A DNA stretch of 64,000 nucleotides from SURF-21 sp964529285 (GCA_964529285.1 CAZGWK010000003.1:62001-126000); one strand, 5' to 3'. Positions 43,398 to 51,903 are shown, counted from the stretch's first letter. The notes: generated from the letters alone by a model not told the origin. Numbers and translations are program-made.

Positions 43398-43867
43398 GAA
43401 CCCCCGGCCTTCTCCCTTATCATGAAAGTGGCCATGGCCTTGGCCAGCAGCCTGCCTTCACCGTCGTAAACGCTCGCTTCCCCGACCGCAACGGACCTTC
43501 CTTTCTGGATGATCCTGGCCTCGCATGCGATGTCACCACCGCGCACGGGAGCGATGTAATTTATCTTCATCTCCACGGTAGCCATCAGTTCCCGGGCATG
43601 ATCGACGAGGGTGGCCAGCGCGGCGGCTATGGAGGCGTCTGCTATGGAGGCCAGGACGCCGCCGTGGACCACGCCTCCCGCGTTATAGAACCCGGACTCG
43701 ATGGGCAGGATGAACCGGGAGGTCCCTTCGCCGACCTCTTCGAGACGCATCCCCAGTAATGCGTAGAAAGTGCAGGGGTCCGAACGCGAACGCTTTATCT
43801 CCCGGTAGCGGGCTTCCCGTTCTTCTGCGCTTTCACCGCCATCTATGCCGGGTTTTTCTGGAACCAC
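43394..43867 (-). CDS. PaaI-family hotdog thioesterase
   Basis: The protein has the hotdog signature GGVVHGGVLASIADASIAAA, in which the HGG loop and Asp are catalytic, then 'VEMKINYIAPVRGGDIACEA'. It probably hydrolyses an acyl-CoA thioester. The GTG at 43867 follows AGAAGGGTGGCGGA and overlaps the upstream gene by 25 bp; a GTG/ATG further upstream would overlap more. The last strand ends FMIREKAGGS. Confidence 0.88.
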   Translation of the reverse strand: MVPEKPGIDGGESAEEREARYREIKRSRSDPCTFYALLGMRLEEVGEGTSRFILPIESGFYNAGGVVHGGVLASIADASIAAALATLVDHARELMATVEMKINYIAPVRGGDIACEARIIQKGRSVAVGEASVYDGEGRLLAKAMATFMIREKAGGS

Positions 43868-44775
43868 TCCGCCACCCTTCTGAGTCCCTCTTCGAGGCCC
43901 ACCTCGGGCTCCCACCCCAGGATGTCCCTGGCCTTCTCCAACCTCGGCCGGCGTCTCTGGGGATCATCTTCCGGAAGAGAGAGGTAAGCCATCGGTGAAT
44001 TTGAACCGGTTATCTCCTTGACCTTTTCCGCCAGGGCCAGGATAGTCATCTCGCCATCATTACCCAGATTGATGACCTCGCCGCATGCGGCCTCGATGGT
44101 AAGCGCCCTGTATATACCCTCGACCAGATCGTCCACGTAGCAGAAACTGCGCGTCTGGGAGCCATCCCCGTAAATGGTGAGTGGCTGACCCGCGATGGCC
44201 TGCAATATGAAGTTGGGGACTACCCTGCCATCCTCCCGGCGCATACGCGGCCCGAAAGTGTTGAAGATACGCAGGATAACCGCCCGCAGCCCGTGGATGC
44301 GCTGATAAGATGAGGTCAGGGCCTCGGCAAAACGTTTCGCTTCATCGTAACAGGCGCGCGGACCAGTGGGGTTGACGTTGCCGTAATAGTCCTCCCCTTG
44401 TGGCGCCTGTAATGGGTCTCCGTATACTTCCGAGGTAGATGCCAGCAGGAAGCGGCCTCCGTTCTTGCGCGCCACCTCCAGGGCCTGGAAGGTGCCCATG
44501 GAGTTTACCAGCATGGTCTCTATCGCCAGGCGGCTGTAATCGATCGGGCTGGCCGGGCTGGCCAGGTGCGCTACCCTGTCTACCTCCAGGTTTATCGGCT
44601 CCGCGGCATCGGCCAACACGAAGCGGAAGCGGGGGCCGCCCTGGAGCCGTTCGATATTGCGCAGATCTCCCGTGCAGAGATTGTCAAGGCAGGTAACGTC
44701 ATGCCCCTCCGCCACGAGGCGATCACACAGATGGGAGCCGATGAATCCCGCTCCTCCGGTTACCAGTATCCTCAC
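43843..44775 (-). CDS. UDP-glucuronate decarboxylase-like NAD-dependent epimerase
   Basis: The 310-residue extended SDR has GGAGFIGSHLCDRL, 'VDRVAHLASPASPIDYSRLA', STSEVYGDP, YDEAK and 'RIFNTFGPRMRREDGRVVPN'. The ASPASP block and EDGRVVPNF are typical of UDP-xylose synthases, which oxidise and decarboxylate UDP-glucuronate. A dTDP-glucose dehydratase-like role is less likely. It is followed by the thioesterase, probably by chance overlap. Confidence 0.9.
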   Translation of the reverse strand: MRILVTGGAGFIGSHLCDRLVAEGHDVTCLDNLCTGDLRNIERLQGGPRFRFVLADAAEPINLEVDRVAHLASPASPIDYSRLAIETMLVNSMGTFQALEVARKNGGRFLLASTSEVYGDPLQAPQGEDYYGNVNPTGPRACYDEAKRFAEALTSSYQRIHGLRAVILRIFNTFGPRMRREDGRVVPNFILQAIAGQPLTIYGDGSQTRSFCYVDDLVEGIYRALTIEAACGEVINLGNDGEMTILALAEKVKEITGSNSPMAYLSLPEDDPQRRRPRLEKARDILGWEPEVGLEEGLRRVAEWFQKNPA

Positions 44776-44906
44776 CTGACCGCTACCTCCTTACCGACGA
44801 GGGACAATCAATTATAACAACACCGCCGTTGCCGGGAAAACAAGCGGCCCCGACCCGAAAGCACCGTAAGCAAGTAAAACTGCCCTTTCGCCTCGCCGTA
44901 TCCCGC

Positions 44907-46001
44907 CTAGGCCTTTGCCTCTCCGACGAGAAAGCGCACGCCTGCACGCTGCAACCATGTGAAAACCGACGGCTCGTCCAATACTTTCTCCGCGCCATAC
45001 ACGCCTGGCGCCCATCCGGCCCTGCCCATGCAATCGGCGGCGGCGGCCATGACCAGGCCGGAGAGGCGATAGTAATCGCCAACGACGCATAGCGTCCTGT
45101 GCGATACCACCCCATGCGATTTGCCGCTGGCAGTTACCCGCACGGCGGCCAGGCAGGAACCGTTCGTGCGGCGGGTTATGCCGATCGCCGCCGTGCGCAA
45201 CGCCGTCATCCACAATTCCGTCCTCTCACCCTCTCCCAACCAGGCCAGAGAATGCAGGGCAAGCTCTCTTCCCTTGCCACCCACGCCGGCTTTGTACCAT
45301 ATATCCCTTGCTCCCATCACGGCGGCAGGCAAGGTGATGGGCTCGGGGTGACGGAGATATGAGACTACCTGTTTGCCCACGGGGGGAGGGAACTCGACCA
45401 GTTCTCCCCAGCTTCCCGCCCTCGCCGCGGCCATCTTTCCGCCCCGGCGGGCCGGTGCTTTTCCGGCGAAGGAATGCAGCAGGTGCTCCAGGGTAGCCGA
45501 TCCGAGGTTCGCACTCAATTCCAGGTACAGGGAACATGCTATGGTATCTATCCTGTCCAGGCGCGAGCTCGCACGGCAGGCAAGAAGGTTGGAGAGTCCG
45601 GGTGTCAGGCCGCAGCCGCAGAGCACCCTTACACCATTCTTTGCAGCCTCCCCGTTCAGGGCGAGAACGTCCTCGACCGCTTCCGGGTCATCGCAAAGGG
45701 AGAGGTAGTCCCGCCCGGCCGCAATTGCCGTGCGTACGATACGGTTTTCATGGCGGTGAAACGGCCCTAGGCAGCCGAGGACAAGGTCCGCTTCCCGCAT
45801 GCGCTCGTACAGGCTGCTATCGTTATCCGCGTCCACGTAACGCGGGCTTACCGGAAGGTGCGCCAGGTCCGCGGATATTCTGCACAGAGCCTCTGCATTG
45901 TTATCTGCCAGGTATATGCGTTCAACTCCGCCGAGAAGGTGCAGGGCCGTGATAACCGCATGCGCCGCCTTTCCCGCCGCTCCCAGGATGAGGAGCCTCA
46001 T
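44907..46001 (-). CDS. Saccharopine dehydrogenase-like NAD(P)-binding protein
   Basis: The 364-residue protein starts MRLLILGAAGKAAHAVITAL. It contains 'VDADNDSSLYERMREADLVL', GPFHRHENRIVRTAIAAGRD and CGCGLTPGLSNLLACRA, as in saccharopine dehydrogenase-family reductases. The substrate is unknown. Its ATG overlaps the stop of a 56-residue membrane peptide gene as ATGA, so translation is coupled. An in-frame ATG upstream lies within that small gene's antisense-free overlap and is not used here. Confidence 0.85.
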   Translation of the reverse strand: MRLLILGAAGKAAHAVITALHLLGGVERIYLADNNAEALCRISADLAHLPVSPRYVDADNDSSLYERMREADLVLGCLGPFHRHENRIVRTAIAAGRDYLSLCDDPEAVEDVLALNGEAAKNGVRVLCGCGLTPGLSNLLACRASSRLDRIDTIACSLYLELSANLGSATLEHLLHSFAGKAPARRGGKMAAARAGSWGELVEFPPPVGKQVVSYLRHPEPITLPAAVMGARDIWYKAGVGGKGRELALHSLAWLGEGERTELWMTALRTAAIGITRRTNGSCLAAVRVTASGKSHGVVSHRTLCVVGDYYRLSGLVMAAAADCMGRAGWAPGVYGAEKVLDEPSVFTWLQRAGVRFLVGEAKA

Positions 46002-46168
46002 GCCCGCACCCGGAAAAGATCCTCTACGCCGGCCTGCCTCCATACCAGCTCTGGAGCATCGTCTCCATCCGGCACAGCCCTGATCCCCCTCCATGCCATT
46101 AGGGCGAGGACCAGGGTCATGCCCATAAGAGCCGCGAGCGCGGCCGTGCGCGATTTGTTTACTGACAT
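45998..46168 (-). CDS. Small single-span membrane peptide, leaderless
   Basis: The 56-residue frame reads MSVNKSRTAALAALMGMTLV, then LALMAWRGIRAVPDGDDAPE, and ends EDLFRVRA. It has one membrane helix (about 8-27) and an acidic outside or inside tail. Its stop overlaps the start of the saccharopine-dehydrogenase-like gene. An extended -10 box lies 6 bp before the ATG and there is no Shine-Dalgarno. No family is recognised; it could anchor the enzyme or just lead its operon. Confidence 0.6.
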   Translation of the reverse strand: MSVNKSRTAALAALMGMTLVLALMAWRGIRAVPDGDDAPELVWRQAGVEDLFRVRA

Positions 46169-46174
46169 GGCTCG

Positions 46175-46183
46175 ATTATATCA
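46175..46183 (-). promoter_or_regulatory. Extended -10 promoter giving a probable leaderless message
   Basis: Leftward TGATATAAT, then CGAGCC, then the ATG at 46168. The layout is the same as at 35612-35627. Confidence 0.65.
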
Positions 46184-46184
46184 G

Positions 46185-46350
46185 CCCGGGACTAAGGTTA
46201 GCGGTCTCGCTCCGCTCTGAAGGCATGCCACATATGTTCTTCCGGCCCGAGCCTTGAGGTAACGGTCTCGCTCGACTGCGCCCGCGGTCATACGGCAATA
46301 AGAAACCATGTATTGCGCGTCGCTGCGACCGCCCCCATAGTTCTCGGGCC
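46185..46350. repeat. Family A repeats, half copy plus diverged full copy
   Basis: 46244-46350 has GGCCCGAG at its left end and CTCGGGCC at its right end, with GGTAACGGTC opposed by GACCGCCCCC, as in family A. 46185-46220 (CCCGGGACTAAGGTTAGCGG) resembles the left arm only. The rest of 46169-46840 contains the direct repeat at 46413-46484, a promoter, and nothing coding. Confidence 0.55.
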
Positions 46351-46412
46351 AGTTTAGTTCATTTACAGCCTGAGCCTGCTAATAAATTGTTCGCTCTGCT
46401 CGACTTAAACCG

Positions 46413-46484
46413 CTGGTCCCGGGCGGGAATCTTCGCATGTCAGGTGGTTTTATTCAGGCTATGCCCGAGTGCGGTTACGTTGTC
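46413..46484 (+). repeat. Left direct repeat bracketing the accessory island
   Basis: This 72-bp stretch (CTGGTCCCGGGCGGGAATCT onward) matches 50669-50741 in the same orientation at roughly 80% identity. The two bracket the AT-rich gene pair and the IS21 remnant. Confidence 0.65.
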
Positions 46485-46682
46485 ACTCGGCACTTGAAAA
46501 CCGGCCAACTTGAGCCGTATCCATAATCTACTACAACAGGGCTTTTCTATACAAGGGGAGTAATAACTATAGCTTAATCTCTGCAAGGCCAGACAACACT
46601 GATTCAGGGTTGCTTCCAGGATGCATAACCTTCTAGCAAGGGGATTCTCAAGTTCTTAGTTCGAGGGGCATCCAATCAATAC

Positions 46683-46712
46683 TTGACAGGGGGGGGCTTT
46701 GTTAGACACAAT
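46683..46712 (+). promoter_or_regulatory. Candidate promoter for the caspase-like gene pair
   Basis: Perfect TTGACA (46683-46688), an 18-bp G-rich spacer and CACAAT (46707-46712). It leaves a leader of about 125 nt before the ATG at 46844. Confidence 0.5.
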
Positions 46713-46843
46713 CCATATAGGGTGGGGCTAGTTATGCTAAATAGAGTTAAGCAGAGTTAGCCCAAGGGGGGTAGAGATCACCATGAGGATCTGTCTGGAA
46801 CATATCTTTTTTCAATTGCATCACAGGACGAGGAGGTACTCCT

Positions 46844-47695
46844 ATGGGCAGATGGGTCAGGAGGGGCTTCTTAATTGCGTCAATATTGCTTGCGTGTTCG
46901 CTTGTGCTTACCTTTGTTCTCACGAACGAGAGAGAAATATCGGCAAATAGCCACTACTGGGCTGATTGTTACGGATTTGAAAACGCGACGGGCCAAGATT
47001 CATGGAGTTATTATTCGTATGGAGGTCGAATACACTCAGGTATCAGATATAAATGGAGTGCTTCTGACCCCAGCACGTACCTATCTCTACAAACCAGGGG
47101 TTGGCCTGGAAGCGCCTACAATATGACTGTAGTATACTATGCCAACCTCTACCTTCCGGGCAATGCTCTTTTCGCATTTTTTGGACATGGCAATATTCAT
47201 TATTTAGACTTCTTCTATTACAGGCAAGATCACCCATACAACGGACAACTTACTGGTAGCTTCTTGCTTGATTATCGCCCTAATGATGCGGGCACTCTGA
47301 ACAATGTTAAGCTATGGCTAGAGGACCCTTGGGCCAACAACCAACTCGATGACTTGCTCTTTGCAGGATTAGTATCATGCAAATCCACAAATGGAGATAC
47401 CCATAATTCTAGTATAGGTAGTTACATGCGTTGCTGGCAGAAAGTAGATGTTGTACTCGGATTTGATCAAGGTTTCACGGATCCTGGCGCCCATTCTTTT
47501 AACGAGAGGTTTTATTATTATGCAGTTACCTGTAATTGGACATGTGGGTCTGCAGTACAACAAGCACTAACTGATACTTATAATCAAACAGGTTTTTGTG
47601 GCACGAATACAGCAGAAATATGGAGCAAAGACTGGAACCCAAATACATGGAGTAATATTAGGTTAGGAACGCCAAGAAACGGGGAACCGGGATAG
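46844..47695 (+). CDS. Secreted caspase-like (clan CD) protein, predicted
   Basis: The 283-residue protein has an N-terminal membrane/signal segment (RGFLIASILLACSLVLTFVL). Its body has strand-loop patterns of a caspase/gingipain fold: NALFAFFGHGN with His115, then LLFAGLVSCKS with Cys179, then VDVVLGFDQGF and 'CNWTCGSAVQQALTDTYNQT'. In clan CD peptidases the catalytic His and Cys end neighbouring strands in just this way. There is no close family I can name. Base composition is clearly more AT-rich than neighbours. The ATG follows GAGGAGGTACTCCT. It lies 19 bp before a PepSY-like gene, perhaps its partner. Confidence 0.55.
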   Translation: MGRWVRRGFLIASILLACSLVLTFVLTNEREISANSHYWADCYGFENATGQDSWSYYSYGGRIHSGIRYKWSASDPSTYLSLQTRGWPGSAYNMTVVYYANLYLPGNALFAFFGHGNIHYLDFFYYRQDHPYNGQLTGSFLLDYRPNDAGTLNNVKLWLEDPWANNQLDDLLFAGLVSCKSTNGDTHNSSIGSYMRCWQKVDVVLGFDQGFTDPGAHSFNERFYYYAVTCNWTCGSAVQQALTDTYNQTGFCGTNTAEIWSKDWNPNTWSNIRLGTPRNGEPG

Positions 47696-47714
47696 GCTAG
47701 AGGGGGTGGAATAG

Positions 47715-48677
47715 ATGTGGGATAGAGTAAAGGTTTTGCTGAAGAGTAAGAAATATCTTCTTGTATTTGTCATTATTCTAATTGCTATTGCCACTGTTGT
47801 GGCCTTGTTAGTATCTGCACCCGTAAGCGCGGAACAACAGAAGGAGCAAGAAATAAAGAGGGAGCTTGAAGGGGAATTGCAGAAATTAAATAAGGTAAAT
47901 TATGTCACTAGCATAACAAACCTCGAAGGCTTCCCGTTGGGCAATTATGAATTATTGGATAGCGAGGGTAAGCAAATAGCCTTAGCAACATACGATGATA
48001 CATCTGGTGAGATTGTCTCCATTACATATGCTGAGATTGACAGGATACCGGGTGATCAAAAAATGTCACAAGAAGAAGCCTTGACGAAAGCTATCAGGTA
48101 TAACAACAGAAGGGTCAAGGACGAGGAACAATATACGCTAACAAGCGAACTTCTACACAGTGATTGGACTGATGGTCTGGATCGTGAATTCTGGCAGTAT
48201 CAATTTCTATGGAATAAATCGATCGGGGATGTTTTGCTACCGGATTCTGTTTCGGTATTTGTAGATGCGGGAAGCGGAGAAATTATCTCTTGGAGAAAGT
48301 ATGATTCGAGATGTCCCCTTCCCGAATCTAAAGAGGAGTTAGAAGCCAAAATATCATATGACGAAGCAGTAAAAATAGCTAAAGGTAAAATACCCTCTCC
48401 AGAAAAATGGTGGGAGGAAGATCGCATCTCAGCTTCTTGTGTTTCGGAGACGGAGTTCAATGTTAGCGAAGAAGCTCTGAAGTATTATAAGCAGTTAAAT
48501 GCAGAGGGTAACCCAAGATTGATGTGGGAGGTAATGATCGAATACACGTTATTGGCAAAAATAGTGGCGGCGAATGATGCGGGGATCCATGAAGGTGATG
48601 AGATGGGAGGGACATTCTATATAGTCACTATAGATGCGAAAACAGGAGAAGTTCTAGATATTAAGTCTTGCCTGTAA
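47715..48677 (+). CDS. Membrane-anchored PepSY-like protein
   Basis: The 320-residue protein has one N-terminal membrane segment (KYLLVFVIILIAIATVVALL). Two or three PepSY-like repeats follow, with 'VFVDAGSGEIISWRKYDSRC' and a final FYIVTIDAKTGEVLDIKS. PepSY domains occur as propeptides or inhibitors of secreted proteases and as stand-alone lipoproteins. The domain wording also recalls YcdB/YcdC. Low GC and the tight spacing to the caspase-like gene suggest one transferred unit. The ATG follows AGGGGGTGGAATAG. Confidence 0.65.
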   Translation: MWDRVKVLLKSKKYLLVFVIILIAIATVVALLVSAPVSAEQQKEQEIKRELEGELQKLNKVNYVTSITNLEGFPLGNYELLDSEGKQIALATYDDTSGEIVSITYAEIDRIPGDQKMSQEEALTKAIRYNNRRVKDEEQYTLTSELLHSDWTDGLDREFWQYQFLWNKSIGDVLLPDSVSVFVDAGSGEIISWRKYDSRCPLPESKEELEAKISYDEAVKIAKGKIPSPEKWWEEDRISASCVSETEFNVSEEALKYYKQLNAEGNPRLMWEVMIEYTLLAKIVAANDAGIHEGDEMGGTFYIVTIDAKTGEVLDIKSCL

Positions 48678-48765
48678 TCGCATCATTGTATGAACTAGAT
48701 AGTTGTTTCATTTGCGCCTACTAATAGACTTGAGGTTTAAGAAACTGGAAAAGCTGGTCGAAAAG

Positions 48766-48801
48766 ATCACCCCCCCCCCGTGCCTGGATGCGGGGGGTGA
48801 T
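48766..48801 (+). terminator. Terminator-like hairpin after the PepSY gene
   Basis: ATCACCCCCC pairs with GGGGGGTGAT around a 16-nt loop, 88 bp past the stop, followed by TTTG. The rest of 48678-48945 shows no gene; a partial family B arm (ATGTTGAGGGCT) lies near 48873. Confidence 0.5.
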
Positions 48802-48945
48802 TTGTAGAAAGCAATTCTAATTAGGAAATTCCTCGATTTTAAGTTTTAAGTTCACCTCCTTTTCTGCATCTACGATGTTGAGGGCTCTCCGATCCTCATC
48901 TTCACTTAGAAGCGCCTTTTCAACGGAAAGAAGTGGGCTTCTCGT

Positions 48946-49707
48946 CTACTCCTTTATCTCCGGTATCTCCAGACCTTTTCTCTTTCTTTCATGCAGACGG
49001 TAGCTGGGGCCGGTGATGGATATCACCTCCGCATGATGCAGGAAGCGATCCAGGATGGCCCCGGCGGCAGCGGCGTCCCCCAGCACCTTTCCCCAGTCCT
49101 CAATGGGGCGATTGGTGGTAACGATGGTGGAGGCGCGCTCATAGCGGCGGAAGAACATCTCCACCAGGTATTCCGCACATCCCGCGGGGAAGCGCTTCAT
49201 CCCCAGGTCCTCGAGGACCAGAAGGTCGACGGAGGAAAGGCTGCCGATGAGTGAGTCCCTCTCCCCCGTGGCCTCCGCCTGGCGCAGGTCCGAAACCAGG
49301 TCGAAGGCGGATACGTGCAGCACGGTGTGGCCGGCTGTGATGGCGGATACCGCCAGGGCGATGGCGATGTGGCTCTTGCCCACCCCCGAGGGGCCGATGA
49401 GCAGAAGGTCCCTTCTCTCGCGCACGAACCTGGCCGTGGCGAGCTCGAGGATCACCCGCTTGGGGATCTTGGGGTTGAAGGAGAAGTCGAAGTCCGAAAG
49501 AGACTTCTCGCAGGGGAGTTTGGCCCGCTTGAGGCGGCGGGCATACAGGCGGTCCCGCCTCACGCAGAGTTCATCCTCGGTGAGCAGCTCCAGAAACTCG
49601 CGGCAGGAAAGCTCCCCCCGCTCCGCCTCGAGCAGCCTGGCTGCGAGGCTCCCCGCCATCCCCGAGAGGCGCAGGGAGCGCAGCCTCCTCTCAAGCTCTA
49701 CGCTCAA
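48946..49707 (-). CDS. istB: IS21-family helper ATPase IstB
   Basis: The 253-residue AAA+ protein has 'LRLSGMAGSLAARLLEAERG', Walker A LIGPSGVGKSHIAIAL, 'LLVLEDLGMKRFPAGCAEYL' and TNRPIEDWGKVLGD. IstB helps the transposase select targets. Its start overlaps istA by 17 bp, as usual. It looks intact although its partner is not. Confidence 0.95.
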   Translation of the reverse strand: MSVELERRLRSLRLSGMAGSLAARLLEAERGELSCREFLELLTEDELCVRRDRLYARRLKRAKLPCEKSLSDFDFSFNPKIPKRVILELATARFVRERRDLLLIGPSGVGKSHIAIALAVSAITAGHTVLHVSAFDLVSDLRQAEATGERDSLIGSLSSVDLLVLEDLGMKRFPAGCAEYLVEMFFRRYERASTIVTTNRPIEDWGKVLGDAAAAGAILDRFLHHAEVISITGPSYRLHERKRKGLEIPEIKE

Positions 49708-50581
49708 TTGTCCTCACCTCCTCTCCTATCTCGGATAGCGGCCGGATGAGCTCGTGTGTCTGGGAAAGCTCGGGGAGCTTCTCCCCTTCTGCCGCCCTCT
49801 CCACGAGCTTTTTCAGGGACCGGTAGTGGTAGCAGGAGTTCTCATGGGCTATCTCGCAGGTCCAGTTCACCGCCTCCGCTGCATGTTTGCCGGTGAGAGC
49901 GAGCATCCCCTGCATGAGGCGGTAGGAGCGGGGCCCCCGGGCGGCGATGGCGCCCCGGGCCCAGGCGAGCGCGCCCTCTCCCACCCGCTGCGCCCGGGCC
50001 AGCAGCCAGCGCTCGTACCCCTCCGCCTTGGCGGGTTTTTCGGCCGGGCGGTGCTCGTCTGCGGTTACAAACATCCCAGCTGAGGAGATGGCGTGCACCG
50101 CCACCAGCTCCCCTGAGTGGTAGATCTTTAAGATACGGTCGGTGAATCTCACCTCCACCTCCTCCCGCAGCAGGTGATGGGGGACGGAGTAAAAAGCGTT
50201 CCCCACCCGGATATGGCCGTCGAAGTGGACGATCCTCTTCCCGTAGCTGAAATGCTCGAAGGGAGAGGAAGGAAGGGGCCCGAGCTCCCCCTTCTCCGCC
50301 TCCAGGAAGTGGGAGATGACCTGCCTTTTCGTGGTGCCGTGGATTCTGAGTGAGGCGATGTTGCGGTTCCACCTCTTGAGATGCTCGTTCAGCCCGGTAA
50401 GCGATTCAAACCTCCTGCCCTTGAGCGCGTTGCTCTTGAGGTAGTCCCGGTAGGGGTGGGCGGTGCTCCTGCCCTCGGGTAAGCCGGCCGGCGGAATGGC
50501 CGCATTTGCCTCCAGGCTCACCGGCTCACTTCCTGAGCCGGTCGGCACTTTGGCCGCTTTTGGGTGCTGATTAACACACAC
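49691..50581 (-). pseudogene. istA: IS21-family transposase IstA, 5' and catalytic part deleted
   Basis: The frame keeps only the C-terminal half of IstA, beginning at YLKSNALKGRRFESLTGLNE, with 'HFSYGKRIVHFDGHIRVG' and the C-terminal helical region. The helix-turn-helix and most of the DDE domain (some 220 residues) are missing. The first ~40 codons are sequence resembling an IS21 left end (AATCAGCACCCAAAAGCGGC), read through by chance. An internal deletion seems to have joined the element's end to the middle of the gene, so self-transposition is unlikely. Confidence 0.85.
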
Positions 50582-50829
50582 GTTTCTTTTCTTTCTTCCT
50601 TTAGCTGCTTCCGCAGAGGGTCCCTGGACTCGGGCGGATGGCAGCGCAGATAGACGGCCAGCTGGCTCCTGGTCCCAGGTGGATATCTTCGCGTGTCAGG
50701 TGTTTTATATGCAGGCTATACCCGGGTGCGATTGCGCTGTCCCCCGCGGATAAAGACACGCGTTTCATTTCTTTCTTCCTTTAGCTGCTTCCGCAGAGGG
50801 TCCCTCGGCTCGGGCGGATGGCAGCGCAG
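50581..50829 (+). repeat. 69-bp direct repeat pair around the right bracket repeat
   Basis: 50581-50649 and 50761-50829 are identical at 66 of 69 positions and exactly 180 bp apart. Between them, 50669-50741 matches 46413-46484. The first copy touches the IS21 end. No gene lies in 50582-50905. Confidence 0.8.
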
Positions 50830-50905
50830 GCGAATGGGCTACCGACCTCACAGATCCAGGGCAAATACGCCCAGGCCGCGTTCCCGCACGCCTTTTACTT
50901 CTAAT

Positions 50906-51589
50906 TTAGCGCCCCGCGTACCCCGCCGAGTCGTGGGCCCAGGTCCTCCCTCCTCCGTACATGGCCCTCTCGCATATGACCTCGCCCCCGGTGGCCTCAA
51001 CCTTGGTGGAGACGTTGTAGTCGGTCACGTAGGAGTTGACGTTGAAGGACTGGCGCGAGTTGGCCGGGATGGGGAAACCCTGGGGGCCGTCCTGGGGCCC
51101 GGTGGAGGTCATGAAGGTGAGGTCCACCGTCACCTCCGTATCCCCCGGGTTCTGCACCAGCACCCAGGTCTCGAAGTCCCCTCCGGTGCAGCCCTCTGCC
51201 AGGTACCACTCCGTTGCCGCGGGCGAGCCGTGAAGCACGGTGCTACCCTGGCCTACCGCCCAGACGTTGTTGGCGTCGAGGGCCGATACGGCGTAAAGGG
51301 TATCAGTGGTTCCGGAATGCTGCGCGCTCCAGCTCGTGCCGTCGTAGTGGAGTATGGTCCCCTCATATCCAACAGCCCAGACGTTGTTGGCGTCGAGGGC
51401 CGATACCCCGGAAAGTGTATCGTGATTGTAGGTTCAGACGTGAACCCCTACCTTGGCGGGTGGGGATTTACAGAACTTTATGGGCTTAACCGCCTCGTTT
51501 CCAAACATGGCAAAAAACCCGATCACCCCCAGTATGAGGATAAGGGCAAAGAACAGCCTCGTAAGGATTCTGCAATTCATCTTTCGCAT
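50906..51589 (-). pseudogene. Secreted propeller/WYLAEG-domain protein broken by an in-frame UGA
   Basis: The leftward ATG at 51589 follows AAAAAGGAGGACACATC and opens a signal peptide (RLFFALILILGVIGFFAMFG). Codon 52 is TGA (51436-51434). The frame then continues without shift through two propeller-type repeats (VSALDANNVWAVG twice) and an 'EWYLAEGCTGGDFETWVLVQ' domain, to a TAA at 50906. Full-length relatives normally carry many more propeller repeats, so this is both shortened and interrupted. Likely a decaying surface-protein gene; readthrough of the UGA cannot be excluded. Confidence 0.7.
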
Positions 51590-51778
51590 GATGTGTCCTC
51601 CTTTTTGAAAGATAATAGCCGGTATTTATCGCATAATTTCTCATACGCTTTTCTATCTCACTCTGATCATCCTATCACATGGTCCTCATTCGACCGTTCG
51701 CTGATGCCCCGTCCCATCCCAAGCCCGAGGCTTAAAACCGCAATGGAACCGATGACAAGACCAGGTTGGATGTGAATT

Positions 51779-51868
51779 GGGGTGTTGCCTGTTTCTTTTC
51801 GTCCCTCTGGAAAGGGCTGGCTTGTAGAAAGCTGGTCTTGAGGGGACGAAAAAAAGCTGCAACACCCC
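51779..51868. repeat. Family C inverted-repeat element
   Basis: The first 29 bp (51779-51807) and the last 29 bp (51840-51868) are near-perfect inverted repeats starting GGGGTGTTGC and ending GCAACACCCC, 90 bp in all. It lies between the broken surface-protein gene and the acyl-CoA ligase and may act as its terminator. The rest of 51590-51903 holds nothing coding. Confidence 0.75.
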
Positions 51869-51903
51869 TTTTCCGCCTACACGATATCACTTATTGCGGT
51901 TTT

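Noticed and set aside
51434..51436. UGA reassigned to an amino acid throughout the genome
   Set aside because: Many intact genes in the window end in TGA at the expected length, e.g. yacL before ispD and prmC.
50693..51775. A 360-codon rightward frame across the broken surface-protein gene
   Set aside because: It crosses repeats and is antisense to recognisable protein domains, with no family resemblance.
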